A program made the position numbers and the translations under genes. A DNA stretch of 6,126 nucleotides, taken from Verrucomicrobiota bacterium (GTDB taxonomy: Bacteria > Verrucomicrobiota > Verrucomicrobiia > Limisphaerales > UBA1100). This document shows, piece by piece, positions 1 through 6,126 of this stretch (its first letter is position 1; the number at the start of each line of letters is the position of its first letter). The DNA is taken from positions 1 to 6,126 of the forward strand of contig JAPKEI010000176.1 of NCBI GenBank assembly GCA_028872685.1, read 5' to 3'. The notes under the pieces were generated by a model. It was given only the letters and a program-made list of their open reading frames with translations, ran no database searches and was not told the DNA's origin.

Positions 1-2458
1 GGCCTTCGGTTTTGGATTTGATTTGGCGTTTGTCGAGGCGGATTTCTTTACCGTCGATGCCGAGGTATACCTCGGCATTGCCGCCGCGCCGCATCGCGAT
101 GCCGTTGTGTACGGCACCATCTGTCATCGTGATCACCCATGAGCGCAGGTAGGGCGACACTTCTTTGTTGGGTTGCAGAATGGATTCCAAAATACGCGCG
201 CGCGATGAGCCTCGACCGATGTGGGTGAGGTCAGGGCCCACGCGGGTGCCGCGTTCATTGACTTGATGGCATTGTGAGCAGAGCGCGACTTTTTGGTTAA
301 AAAAGATTCGTTCACCTACAGTCGCATCGCCCCTGCCAGACAGGGCATCGAGGCGTTTCAACCAGGTCGCTGTGTCAGTGGACGCCGGTCGGTCTGAGGC
401 AAATTGCTGGCCGAGCATGCGTTTTATCGCTGGGGCGGCAGATGTGTGTTGTTTCGCCAGCTTTAGTAACCTCTCTTGGTCGTCAGCTTCAAAATGTGCG
501 CCAATTAGGCTGCGCAATGATTCATCACGTAATGATGCACTCTTTCCTGCGGCAATTTGCATTAACGCATCGGTATTGGGTGACTTGTCTAGGCCCATCG
601 CAGCCACGGCGGTCAGACGCAGTTGTGTGTCACGTTTTTCATCTAGTGCAATGGCGCGTATTGTTTCGGTGATGGCGGCATCAGTAAGATGTTGCATCTT
701 CTGCAAGGCCTCATGTTGTAGTGTTTTCTCCTTTGATTTGAGCCAAGTCCTGAGTTGCTCCGAGGTCAGCGCCTTGTGGCCACCAGGGAGGTAGCGCAAC
801 ACATGTGCACGCAGGCTGTCTGGCGTATCTTTATTTTTTAGGAGTGGCAGCACGAATTCCTCGTTGACGCGATCCGGGTTCTTACGTCCATCCAGTGCAT
901 CGAGGCAGGCGAGATAGGCACGGAAAAGGCGGTAATCATAATTTCCTTTGCGTAGCGCAGTCTCGATGGAAGGACGGAATTGCTTGAGTTGGTGGTCCGC
1001 AATCCAGCGTGCTGCTTCAAAACGCACGGAGGGTTGTGCGTCGGCAAGGAAAGCAGGGATGTGCTGAATGCTTTCAGGTAGGAGACTTTCCTTTAATGCA
1101 TAAAGTGCGGCGATACGTTTGCCGGTGGGGAGATTTGCCAAGTTTATTTTTAGTAGTGCACCGACATGATGACGCAACCCGTAAAGTGCGGCAGATTTTA
1201 TGAATTGATCGCTATGCTGCGCTTTAGTCAACAGCATAGATAAATCGTCTTTCCCGGTGGATTCTCGGAGGTTGTGTAGACGCTCAGTGTCTTCTCCGAT
1301 GTAAGCAGGTGGCTTTAATTGCTGAGGCTTTTCGTCTGTCTTACAGCTGATACGCCAGAGTCTGCCTTTTTGGTTTAGATTGTATGAACTGCTGCCCCAG
1401 TCGCTAATAAACAGGCTCCCGTCGGGTGCCATTGCCATACCGACAGGGCGGAATGAATCATCACCCTGCACCAGTGGTTTCATGGTGGCTCTGACCGATG
1501 CGCCGTGGCGCTTCAACCGATAACGTTCAATTCGATGGTCACCCCATGAGGTGGAGAGTATTTCCCCGCGGTATTCATTGGGGAACATTGGTGAGTCGAA
1601 ATGAATCACTTCGCAGGGGGCTTCTCCGGTGCCGTGGATCATTGGTAATGTGCCGGTCAGTTCGCCGTTCCACGCGAGGAAGGGATGAATGCCCCTGCGA
1701 CCGTGTTTGTATTGATAACCGTAATCACCCCCGGGTACCACATGCAATAGGCGGCAGGGGGGGGTGTTGCCGGGATCGTTGTCGACCGCGAAGATACGAC
1801 CCCACGGGTCGACGCAGGTGCCAAATGGATTCCAGAAGCCCCGCGCAATTTGTTCGAGTGCCATGCCGTTGGCCGTGCAGCGAAACACGCCACCCCCAAT
1901 GCCCGCCGCGCCTTTAATTTTCACACTGTCACGTCCAATCATCGTGTACGCGTGCCCAAGGTTTTCGCCGAGCCCAAAGATCAAATTTCCCTTTGTGTCA
2001 AAGCTTAGGCCGCTCAAGCCGTTGTGCGGGTAGGTGCCGTTGGTATCCATTACAATGACGTCCTCAGATCTATCCGCTTTGCCATCGTCATTGGTATCGC
2101 GCACTCGGAGGATGCGGTTGCGTTCAGCGAGGTACACCCAGCCGTTTTTGCCGATGCAAACATCCATGCCCATTTTGAGGCCTTCATAAAAAATGGAGCG
2201 TTTGGCTTTGCCTTTTGCCGAGGGCGTGAACATTAGTACGCGGTCGCGTTCGGGGCCTTTGTAATCCTTGGGGCGAAAATGGGTGTGACTTTCGATGACG
2301 ATTACTCGGCCTTTTGCATCCACCCCGAGGCCGGTGGGTGTGACGATGTCGGTCGCTTCGGCGATGAGTTCGATGACGATGCGCGGGTCGGGCGACTTGG
2401 GCGCACCGTCAGCAATGAGCGCAAAGGGGAGGGCGAGCAGAAGGTGGAGCGTTTTCAT
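1..2458 (-). CDS. PVC-type exported heme-binding dehydrogenase (C-terminus cut off by window edge)
   Basis: The frame is open without a stop from the ATG at 2458 to the left edge, giving 819 complete codons. Residues 1 to about 18 (MKTLHLLLALPFALIADG) form a short signal peptide, so the protein should act outside the cytoplasm. Residues about 25-371 look like the beta-propeller 'membrane-bound dehydrogenase' domain of Pirellula/Verrucomicrobium proteins, related to sugar/sorbosone dehydrogenases. Visible signatures are a calcium-loop-like DTNDDGKAD at 121-129, FWNPFGTCVDPWG, DNDPGN...PPCRLL and PGGDYGYQ. Residues about 375-690 are helical and HEAT-like. Residues about 705-819 match the PVC heme-binding domain: CSQCH at 727-731 binds heme c covalently, followed by RVGPDL. 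From family length I infer that only some tens of residues are missing. The substrate is unknown; sugars or alcohols are guesses from the family. The start lies 11 bases after tRNA-Thr and has no clear ribosome binding site. The next in-frame Met would remove the signal peptide. Confidence 0.93.
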   Translation of the reverse strand, partial: MKTLHLLLALPFALIADGAPKSPDPRIVIELIAEATDIVTPTGLGVDAKGRVIVIESHTHFRPKDYKGPERDRVLMFTPSAKGKAKRSIFYEGLKMGMDVCIGKNGWVYLAERNRILRVRDTNDDGKADRSEDVIVMDTNGTYPHNGLSGLSFDTKGNLIFGLGENLGHAYTMIGRDSVKIKGAAGIGGGVFRCTANGMALEQIARGFWNPFGTCVDPWGRIFAVDNDPGNTPPCRLLHVVPGGDYGYQYKHGRRGIHPFLAWNGELTGTLPMIHGTGEAPCEVIHFDSPMFPNEYRGEILSTSWGDHRIERYRLKRHGASVRATMKPLVQGDDSFRPVGMAMAPDGSLFISDWGSSSYNLNQKGRLWRISCKTDEKPQQLKPPAYIGEDTERLHNLRESTGKDDLSMLLTKAQHSDQFIKSAALYGLRHHVGALLKINLANLPTGKRIAALYALKESLLPESIQHIPAFLADAQPSVRFEAARWIADHQLKQFRPSIETALRKGNYDYRLFRAYLACLDALDGRKNPDRVNEEFVLPLLKNKDTPDSLRAHVLRYLPGGHKALTSEQLRTWLKSKEKTLQHEALQKMQHLTDAAITETIRAIALDEKRDTQLRLTAVAAMGLDKSPNTDALMQIAAGKSASLRDESLRSLIGAHFEADDQERLLKLAKQHTSAAPAIKRMLGQQFASDRPASTDTATWLKRLDALSGRGDATVGERIFFNQKVALCSQCHQVNERGTRVGPDLTHIGRGSSRARILESILQPNKEVSPYLRSWVITMTDGAVHNGIAMRRGGNAEVYLGIDGKEIRLDKRQIKSKTEG
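1757..1764. repeat. Eight-base G/C homopolymer inside the dehydrogenase gene
   Basis: There are eight G on the plus strand, read as eight C in the coding strand, across Thr232-Pro233-Pro234 of the dehydrogenase. The frame is intact in this copy, and the PPCRLL motif it encodes is typical of the family. A one-base slip would truncate the protein before the helical and heme domains. Confidence 0.9.
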
Positions 2459-2469
2459 GGTAAAATGAA

Positions 2470-2545
2470 TGGAGCCAGTGAACGGATTCGAACCGTTGAC
2501 CTGCTCATTACGAATGAGCTGCTCTACCAACTGAGCTACACTGGC
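2470..2545 (-). tRNA. tRNA-Thr, anticodon CGT, with encoded CCA
   Basis: The minus strand folds into a full cloverleaf. The 7-bp acceptor stem GCCAGTG/CACTGGC pairs perfectly. The D stem is GCTC/GAGC with loop AGTTGGTA. The anticodon stem GCTCA/TGAGC has loop TTCGTAA, which places CGT at positions 34-36, reading the Thr codon ACG. The T arm is AACGG-TTCGAAT-CCGTT. The variable loop is five bases. The discriminator base is T at 2473, and the CCA tail is encoded at 2472-2470. The 3' end lies only 11 bases before the ATG of the dehydrogenase on the same strand, so the two may share a transcript. Confidence 0.97.
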
Positions 2546-2554
2546 TGCTGACGG

Positions 2555-2583
2555 AATGTATCGATGGGGTGCAAGAGCAGCAA
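2555..2583 (-). promoter_or_regulatory. Possible sigma-70-like promoter for tRNA-Thr
   Basis: On the minus strand, TTGCTG (2583-2578) and TACATT (2560-2555) are separated by 17 bases. They match the -35 and -10 consensus at 3 of 6 and 4 of 6 positions. The -10 box ends nine bases before the mature tRNA 5' end, a sensible place for a start site. The match is weak and promoter consensus in this phylum is poorly known, so this is tentative. If real, it could also drive the dehydrogenase gene downstream. Confidence 0.3.
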
Positions 2584-2617
2584 GAAAATTGGAGATGTGA
2601 GTGATTGGGATGGAAAT

Positions 2618-2995
2618 TTAACTCGCCGTCTTCCGTAGCGACTGCCCGAGCATCCAGCCGGCCCAAGTGCAGATGAGGCAGATTGCTACGGAGGCAGCGA
2701 TATTGAGGCCAGCTTTGCTCCAGTCGTTTTTCTGCATGAGTTCGAGCGTTTGTAAACTGAAAGTGGAGAAGGTGGTGAAGCCACCACAAAAACCGGTGAC
2801 AAGGAATAGCGCGGCGGGGGATTTGCGTTGGTCGATTTCCCAGAACCCAGCCGCGACGCCGATGATCAATGAGCCGAACACATTGGCGGCGAGTGTGCCG
2901 AAGGGAAAGGTTTCAAACCGAGCTAGCCCCACTGCCAATCCATGCCGGCCGAGGCTGCCGAGCGCGCCGCCGAGGGCAATGCAAAGCCAAGTCAT
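2618..2995 (-). CDS. crcB: Fluoride-specific ion channel CrcB/FluC
   Basis: This 125-residue protein is the usual CrcB/FluC length. These proteins form dual-topology homodimers in the cytoplasmic membrane and let toxic fluoride leave the cell. Four hydrophobic segments are visible at about 2-22, 33-53, 61-85 and 96-118. Family signatures are GGALGSLGR (9-17), FGTLAANVFGS (32-42, with the pore Asn38) and GFCGGFTTFSTFS (68-80), which holds the paired Phe residues (76 and 79) of the 'phenylalanine box' and the Gly/Thr stretch that binds the structural sodium. I chose the ATG at 2995 because MTWLCIALGG aligns with the usual family N-terminus. A GTG at 3010 would add five residues (VYIPR). Neither has a clear ribosome binding site. 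No fluoride riboswitch is recognisable upstream. The gene follows the small exported protein by 47 bases and may be cotranscribed with it. Confidence 0.95.
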   Translation of the reverse strand: MTWLCIALGGALGSLGRHGLAVGLARFETFPFGTLAANVFGSLIIGVAAGFWEIDQRKSPAALFLVTGFCGGFTTFSTFSLQTLELMQKNDWSKAGLNIAASVAICLICTWAGWMLGQSLRKTAS

Positions 2996-3042
2996 GCGCG
3001 GGATGTACACGCGCGCACGGGTATTGGCGAGAGTTTCCTTTT

Positions 3043-3546
3043 TTATCGAGGCGGGGTGAAGGGTTGGCGAAGGATGACGCGGATGGTGCGGGTGGATATC
3101 CAGTTGGTGGTATTGTTGGGGTCACGCCAGACCCATTGACCGGTGGGGTCAACCCAGCGCCCGAGCGCGGGATCCCACACGGCGTTGGCGGGGCGTTGGC
3201 TGTTGTTGAACCACACCATGGGGTCCACGTAATAATCGCCAAAAGTACGGTTCATATCGGTGCCGGCCCGCACCCATGAGGAGGCCAACGGAGTGGTAGC
3301 GGAAAAGGCGCGTTGGCTGGGATCGTTGGGATCGGGGTTGATGCGGTAATTGAGCGGACGCACCGGAAGGCGATAGCGAATGGGATGACCTTTGCCCTGA
3401 TTGGTAGGCTTGATCCAGCCGCGCGGGCCCACTTTGGTGCGGGGCGAGGGAACCCGCTGGGCGGTCGCGATCTGCGCGCTGAAGGCAAGGGCCAGCCCAA
3501 TGCTGAACGCGCGAGAAATGGTTGTTAGCAAATTGCCAGTATTCAT
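3043..3546 (-). CDS. Small exported protein of unknown function with repeated DP-W units
   Basis: I do not recognise this 167-residue protein. Residues 1 to about 29 form a signal peptide: a basic Arg12, a hydrophobic stretch, then ATA before QR, suggesting export to the periplasm or beyond. The mature part is rich in Arg, Pro, Asn and Trp and contains no Glu and no Cys at all. Its C-terminal third repeats an Asp-Pro step followed shortly by Trp: VDPMVW (107-112), WDPALGRW (124-131), VDPTGQWVW (132-140) and RDPNNTTNW (141-149). This could be a small beta-rich or turn-rich repeat, which is inference only. The coding strand is GC-rich. The gene lies 75 bases after the protease stop and 47 bases before crcB, all on one strand. 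A perfect hairpin touches its start codon and no ribosome binding site is visible. It looks like a genuine gene because of the signal peptide and clean frame, but no function can be given. Confidence 0.75.
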   Translation of the reverse strand: MNTGNLLTTISRAFSIGLALAFSAQIATAQRVPSPRTKVGPRGWIKPTNQGKGHPIRYRLPVRPLNYRINPDPNDPSQRAFSATTPLASSWVRAGTDMNRTFGDYYVDPMVWFNNSQRPANAVWDPALGRWVDPTGQWVWRDPNNTTNWISTRTIRVILRQPFTPPR

Positions 3547-3565
3547 ACCGTCAAGTTAGACGGTA
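3546..3565 (-). repeat. Perfect inverted repeat overlapping the start codon of the exported protein
   Basis: On the minus strand, TACCGTC and GACGGTA pair over seven bases around a six-base loop (TAACTT). The last A of the stem is the A of the ATG start. As RNA this would be a hairpin that partly hides the start codon; as DNA it is a dyad that a regulator could bind. No Shine-Dalgarno sequence lies in or before it. The structure is plain in the sequence; any role is inference. Confidence 0.55.
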
Positions 3566-3621
3566 AGGGAATGGGCGAGTTACCTGCGGGCGGGATTTGG
3601 TTGTTACCCTCGCGGTTTGTG

Positions 3622-5751
3622 CTAGTCGCGGCGGCTCACATTGGGCAGTACGTCGCGCAGGCGGACGTAGTCGCTGAGGATGTCCAGTGTTTCACGCAGG
3701 ACAGCATCGAGGGTGAAGGTGTTGGAATCGTCTTCCGGGATAGGCGAAGTTTCAGTTTTCTCGACCTTCGGCTTGGGCGCGTCGAGTTTCTTTAGCGGCT
3801 TGCCTGCCGTAGCGCTTTTCACATCGATTTCAAAATATTTTTCGGCGGGTTGTTTGCGACCGGTGCGTTCTTTGTTGCGGGCTTCGATGCGAGTTTTATT
3901 GTCGACACGTTCCTTGCGGCGCTCGGCTTCATTGAGGGAAACGGTTTTGTCGGCTTGTTGTTTTTTGGCGCGGACGATGTCTTCGTTAATGTACTTGAAG
4001 TCAGCGCTCTTCCCCACGCGTTTGGCGGAGCTTTTGCGAAGGCTGGTGAGGAAGGGTTCCACGCGGTTGAGAACCTTGTAGGTGGCCTTTTTAATTTTAT
4101 CGGCCTCTAACGCACGGGGTAGCTTGGCTTCGCCCATGCCGAGGTGGTCGAAGATCGAGGGCAATTCCACATCTGATAGCACGCCAAGGCGTTGGGTGGT
4201 GCTGCCGTTGATGCGGTAGAATTTTGAGATGGTGAATTTAAGGCGACCGGAATCTTCACCGAGATTAGCAAGGATGCGGCGGTTGAGTGGTAGCAATTGC
4301 TGGACAGTGCCTTTGCCGTGAGTGGCTTGGGAGCCTACGACGACCGCGCGGCCGTAGTCCTGCAGGGCGGCGGCCACAATCTCTGAGGCGGAGGCGCTCA
4401 TGGGGCTGACGGCAACCACGAGTGGGCCGTCATAAGCCACGCCGCGTTTGGTGTCGCCGAGTACTTTGTTTTGACCACGGAAATCTTTTACCTGCACCAC
4501 GGGGCCCAAATCAATAAAGAGGCCGGCGAGGTTGATGGATTCCTGCAGGATGCCGCCGCCGTTCATGCGGAGGTCAAGCACGATGCCGTCCACCTTTTCT
4601 TTTTTGAGGCGCTCGATGAGCGTGCGGCAATGGTCGGAGCATTTACTGTAAAAACCGGGCAGGTTGAGGATTCCGAGCTTTTCGGTCTTGCCGTTGACTT
4701 TGCGTTCAATGATGTAGGCCTTGGCTAAAGAATCTTCGAGCTTCACTACGTCGCGTTTAATCTTGATGACCTTGCGCTCCTCCTTGCCGGCGGGGATGAT
4801 GGTGAGTTCCACGATGGAACCTTTTTTGCCGCGAATGAGCTGCACCACTTTGTTGAGTGTCATATCGATTAAATCAGTAGGCTCTTTGTCGCCTGGGTTT
4901 TTGACGGCAATAACTTTGTCATTGGCTTGGATGAGTTTGCTTTTCGCGGCGGGGCCGCCGGGCATGATGCGCACGATGGTTGTGTAGCCATCTTCGGCGC
5001 GTAGCACAGCACCAATGCCAGTGAGTTGCATGTCGATGCTGTTGATATCGAAGTTTTCTGCTTCGATCGGGCTCATGTAATCGGAGTGAGGATCGAAGGC
5101 GCGGGTGAGGGCGCTGAGATAAGTTTCGAGCTGATCGCCATTGTTGTTTTCCTTCATGGTCTTCAATAGTCGCTGATAGCGGCGGCTGATTTTGGCGCTA
5201 CTTTCCTTCAATTTTTTAGGGTCCGGTTTCGCGGTTTCGCCTTTATCGAGTGCGAGCCGGTCGTTCAGCAACTCGAGTTTTATCCGGGAATGCCAAAGCT
5301 TGCGTGCTTCGTCTTGGGTGGCGGGCCAGGGTTGTTTCTCGCGGCGAGTGAGGAAGCGTTCCTTTTTGGTGAAATCGATTTTGCTGGCTAGAATTTCCTC
5401 CACCCATTCCTGCCGCTCGGTAAGGCGTTTCAGGAAGAGGGCGTAGATTTCATTGGAGGGGCGTGCGCTGCCCATTTTCACAAGGTCATCAAGGCTGGTG
5501 CCGTATTTTTTAGTGAGTGCATCCACGTCGGATTGCAGGAAGATCATGTGGCTGAAATCCAGCAGGTTGAGGTAGCGATCCAGGTGATGTCCGGCGATTT
5601 CGTCGTTAAGTCCGGTTTGGCGGTAATGAATTTGTGAAATCAATCGTCCCACGGTTTGGGTGATTTTTTTGCAATCGTCTGGGGAAAGATCGGCCCACGT
5701 TAGGCTGGCGGAAAGTAGCAGCGCGCTACACATTGCGATGTATCGTTTCAT
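3622..5751 (-). CDS. prc: Tail-specific (C-terminal processing) serine protease, S41A family
   Basis: This 709-residue protein is close in size and layout to E. coli Prc/Tsp (682 residues), which degrades or trims envelope proteins from their C-termini. Residues 1-20 are a signal peptide (cleavage likely after TWA), placing it in the periplasm. A helical N-terminal Tsp domain spans about 24-225 and ends in FDPHSDYMSP. A PDZ domain lies at about 242-333 (TGIGAVL, PGGPAAKS). The S41 protease core spans about 345-540, with LRMNGGG (394-400), SASASEI (452-458, nucleophile probably Ser454) and HGKGTVQ, whose Lys480 is the general base. FYRINGSTTQRLGV (511-524) is also typical. A long basic C-terminal domain (about 545-700) resembles the family's DUF3340 region. 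The Ser-Lys spacing looks one residue longer than in the E. coli enzyme, and His478 replaces the usual aromatic residue. The ATG at 5751 gives the best signal peptide; no clear ribosome binding site precedes it. A divergent lipoprotein gene starts 98 bases away. Confidence 0.96.
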   Translation of the reverse strand: MKRYIAMCSALLLSASLTWADLSPDDCKKITQTVGRLISQIHYRQTGLNDEIAGHHLDRYLNLLDFSHMIFLQSDVDALTKKYGTSLDDLVKMGSARPSNEIYALFLKRLTERQEWVEEILASKIDFTKKERFLTRREKQPWPATQDEARKLWHSRIKLELLNDRLALDKGETAKPDPKKLKESSAKISRRYQRLLKTMKENNNGDQLETYLSALTRAFDPHSDYMSPIEAENFDINSIDMQLTGIGAVLRAEDGYTTIVRIMPGGPAAKSKLIQANDKVIAVKNPGDKEPTDLIDMTLNKVVQLIRGKKGSIVELTIIPAGKEERKVIKIKRDVVKLEDSLAKAYIIERKVNGKTEKLGILNLPGFYSKCSDHCRTLIERLKKEKVDGIVLDLRMNGGGILQESINLAGLFIDLGPVVQVKDFRGQNKVLGDTKRGVAYDGPLVVAVSPMSASASEIVAAALQDYGRAVVVGSQATHGKGTVQQLLPLNRRILANLGEDSGRLKFTISKFYRINGSTTQRLGVLSDVELPSIFDHLGMGEAKLPRALEADKIKKATYKVLNRVEPFLTSLRKSSAKRVGKSADFKYINEDIVRAKKQQADKTVSLNEAERRKERVDNKTRIEARNKERTGRKQPAEKYFEIDVKSATAGKPLKKLDAPKPKVEKTETSPIPEDDSNTFTLDAVLRETLDILSDYVRLRDVLPNVSRRD

Positions 5752-5849
5752 TGCGGCTAGGGTGACGAAAAATTGACGGGGTGCAATCTAAAACCATTCA
5801 GGCTGCATTTCTGCTTTGCGTGAGGGGCACAGTGGGCTAAACAATATCC
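5752..5849. promoter_or_regulatory. Divergent intergenic region between the protease and the DUF1080 lipoprotein
   Basis: These 98 bases must hold the start signals for both outward-facing genes. On the plus strand TTGACG (5773-5778) matches five of six -35 positions, but no convincing -10 box lies 16-18 bases downstream. On the minus strand, TTGCACCCCGTC (5786-5775) nearly repeats a box found in front of tRNA-Thr. Neither start codon has a Shine-Dalgarno sequence at the usual distance. I therefore call the region, not specific promoters. Confidence 0.45.
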
Positions 5850-6126
5850 ATGCACAGGCTCTCAAATCGTATGCTTTCCCAAACTCTTCCGATGCTATTC
5901 CTACTGACTGTGGCCGGCTGCCAATTTGCGCAACCGCATGCGGAGGATGATTTCACGCGTCTCTTTGACGGACAATCGCTCAAAGGCTGGCAATTGGTTG
6001 CTCCCAAAGGCGGTGGCTATGGCGTCACAAATCTGGTGGAGAATGGCGTGACCAACGCCGTTATCTATTGCGCCAAAGGCGGCGGTGGCAATTTGTTGTC
6101 CGAGAAAACCTATAGTGATTTTGTGT
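5850..6126 (+). CDS. DUF1080 / 3-keto-disaccharide hydrolase-type lipoprotein (N-terminal part)
   Basis: The first 92 codons are present and the gene runs off the right edge. MHRLSNR gives a basic N-terminus, followed by a hydrophobic stretch and the lipobox VAGC with Cys24, so the protein should be a lipid-anchored envelope protein. From about residue 35 the sequence matches the start of the DUF1080 domain: FTRLFDGQSLKGWQLV (35-50), then a glycine-rich strand, NAVIYCAKGGGGNLLSEKTYSDF, corresponding to the family's 'G.I...GGG.L.te..Y.dF' pattern. The domain is a concanavalin-like sandwich; characterised members cleave 3-keto-glycosides after sugar oxidation, and PVC genomes carry many copies. 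I chose the ATG at 5850 because the in-frame Met codons at 5871 and 5892 would lose the positive charges of the signal peptide, and an in-frame stop lies at 5838. Substrate specificity cannot be judged from this fragment. Confidence 0.9.
   Translation, partial: MHRLSNRMLSQTLPMLFLLTVAGCQFAQPHAEDDFTRLFDGQSLKGWQLVAPKGGGYGVTNLVENGVTNAVIYCAKGGGGNLLSEKTYSDFV

Noticed and set aside
372..794. 140-codon open frame on the plus strand
   Set aside because: It lies fully inside the intact dehydrogenase frame on the other strand, has no ribosome binding site and its composition (many Ser, Cys, Arg) looks like an antisense shadow.
2279..2551. Plus-strand open frame ending in a peptide like ERIRTVDLLITNELLYQLSYTGC
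   Set aside because: The last part is the antisense translation of the tRNA-Thr gene, a well-known source of false proteins, and the rest is antisense to the dehydrogenase N-terminus.
2546..2617. Rho-independent terminator after crcB
   Set aside because: No GC-rich stem followed by a T-run is present on the minus strand in these 72 bases.
2996..3042. Fluoride riboswitch upstream of crcB
   Set aside because: The short gap lacks the conserved GGCGAUG-type segment and pseudoknot arms of the crcB motif, and there is too little room between the two genes.
2667..3059. 130-codon open frame antisense to crcB
   Set aside because: The minus-strand frame carries all CrcB signatures; the plus-strand frame has no recognisable domain.
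3136..3152. Inverted repeat TTGACC-GGTGG-GGTCAA as a possible terminator or operator
   Set aside because: It is inside the coding region of the exported protein, has no T-run, and arises from the similar codons of the WVDPTGQW repeat.
5816..5846. TTGCGT and TAAACA as promoter boxes for the lipoprotein gene
   Set aside because: Both match the consensus at only three of six positions and would start transcription at the ATG itself, so the evidence is too weak.

Overview
The window most likely comes from a Verrucomicrobiota or other PVC-group bacterium. The evidence is family content. There is a large secreted dehydrogenase ending in the heme-binding domain typical of Pirellula and Verrucomicrobium, and a DUF1080 (3-keto-disaccharide hydrolase type) lipoprotein. 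The start codons also lack clear Shine-Dalgarno sequences. This placement is an inference from protein families; no rRNA or other taxonomic marker is present.

Layout: five genes lie on the minus strand and are read from right to left. They are a tail-specific protease of the Prc/CtpA type (5751 to 3622), a small exported protein of unknown function (3546 to 3043), a CrcB/FluC fluoride channel (2995 to 2618), tRNA-Thr(CGT) (2545 to 2470), and an incomplete heme-containing dehydrogenase (2458 to the left edge). A sixth gene, the DUF1080 lipoprotein, diverges from the protease on the plus strand and is cut by the right edge. All intergenic gaps are under 100 bases, and no stretch of 300 bases lacks a gene. 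I see no insertion sequence, CRISPR array, attachment site, riboswitch or convincing rho-independent terminator.

Function: all four protein-coding genes other than crcB appear to act outside the cytoplasm. The dehydrogenase has a signal peptide, a beta-propeller, a helical-repeat middle and a CXXCH heme site. The DUF1080 lipoprotein belongs to a family linked to 3-keto-glycoside breakdown. Both fit the glycan-degrading lifestyle common in the PVC group, but they are on opposite strands and not adjacent, so a shared pathway is only a possibility. The protease probably does envelope quality control. CrcB exports fluoride.

Most of the window is ordinary chromosomal housekeeping sequence. The points most worth a second look are the exported protein, which has no Glu or Cys and repeated DP-W units; the perfect hairpin that ends inside its start codon; the tRNA whose encoded CCA lies 11 bases from the dehydrogenase start; and a near-identical 12-base box in front of both the protease and the tRNA. 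I found no clear evidence of a new multi-gene system.
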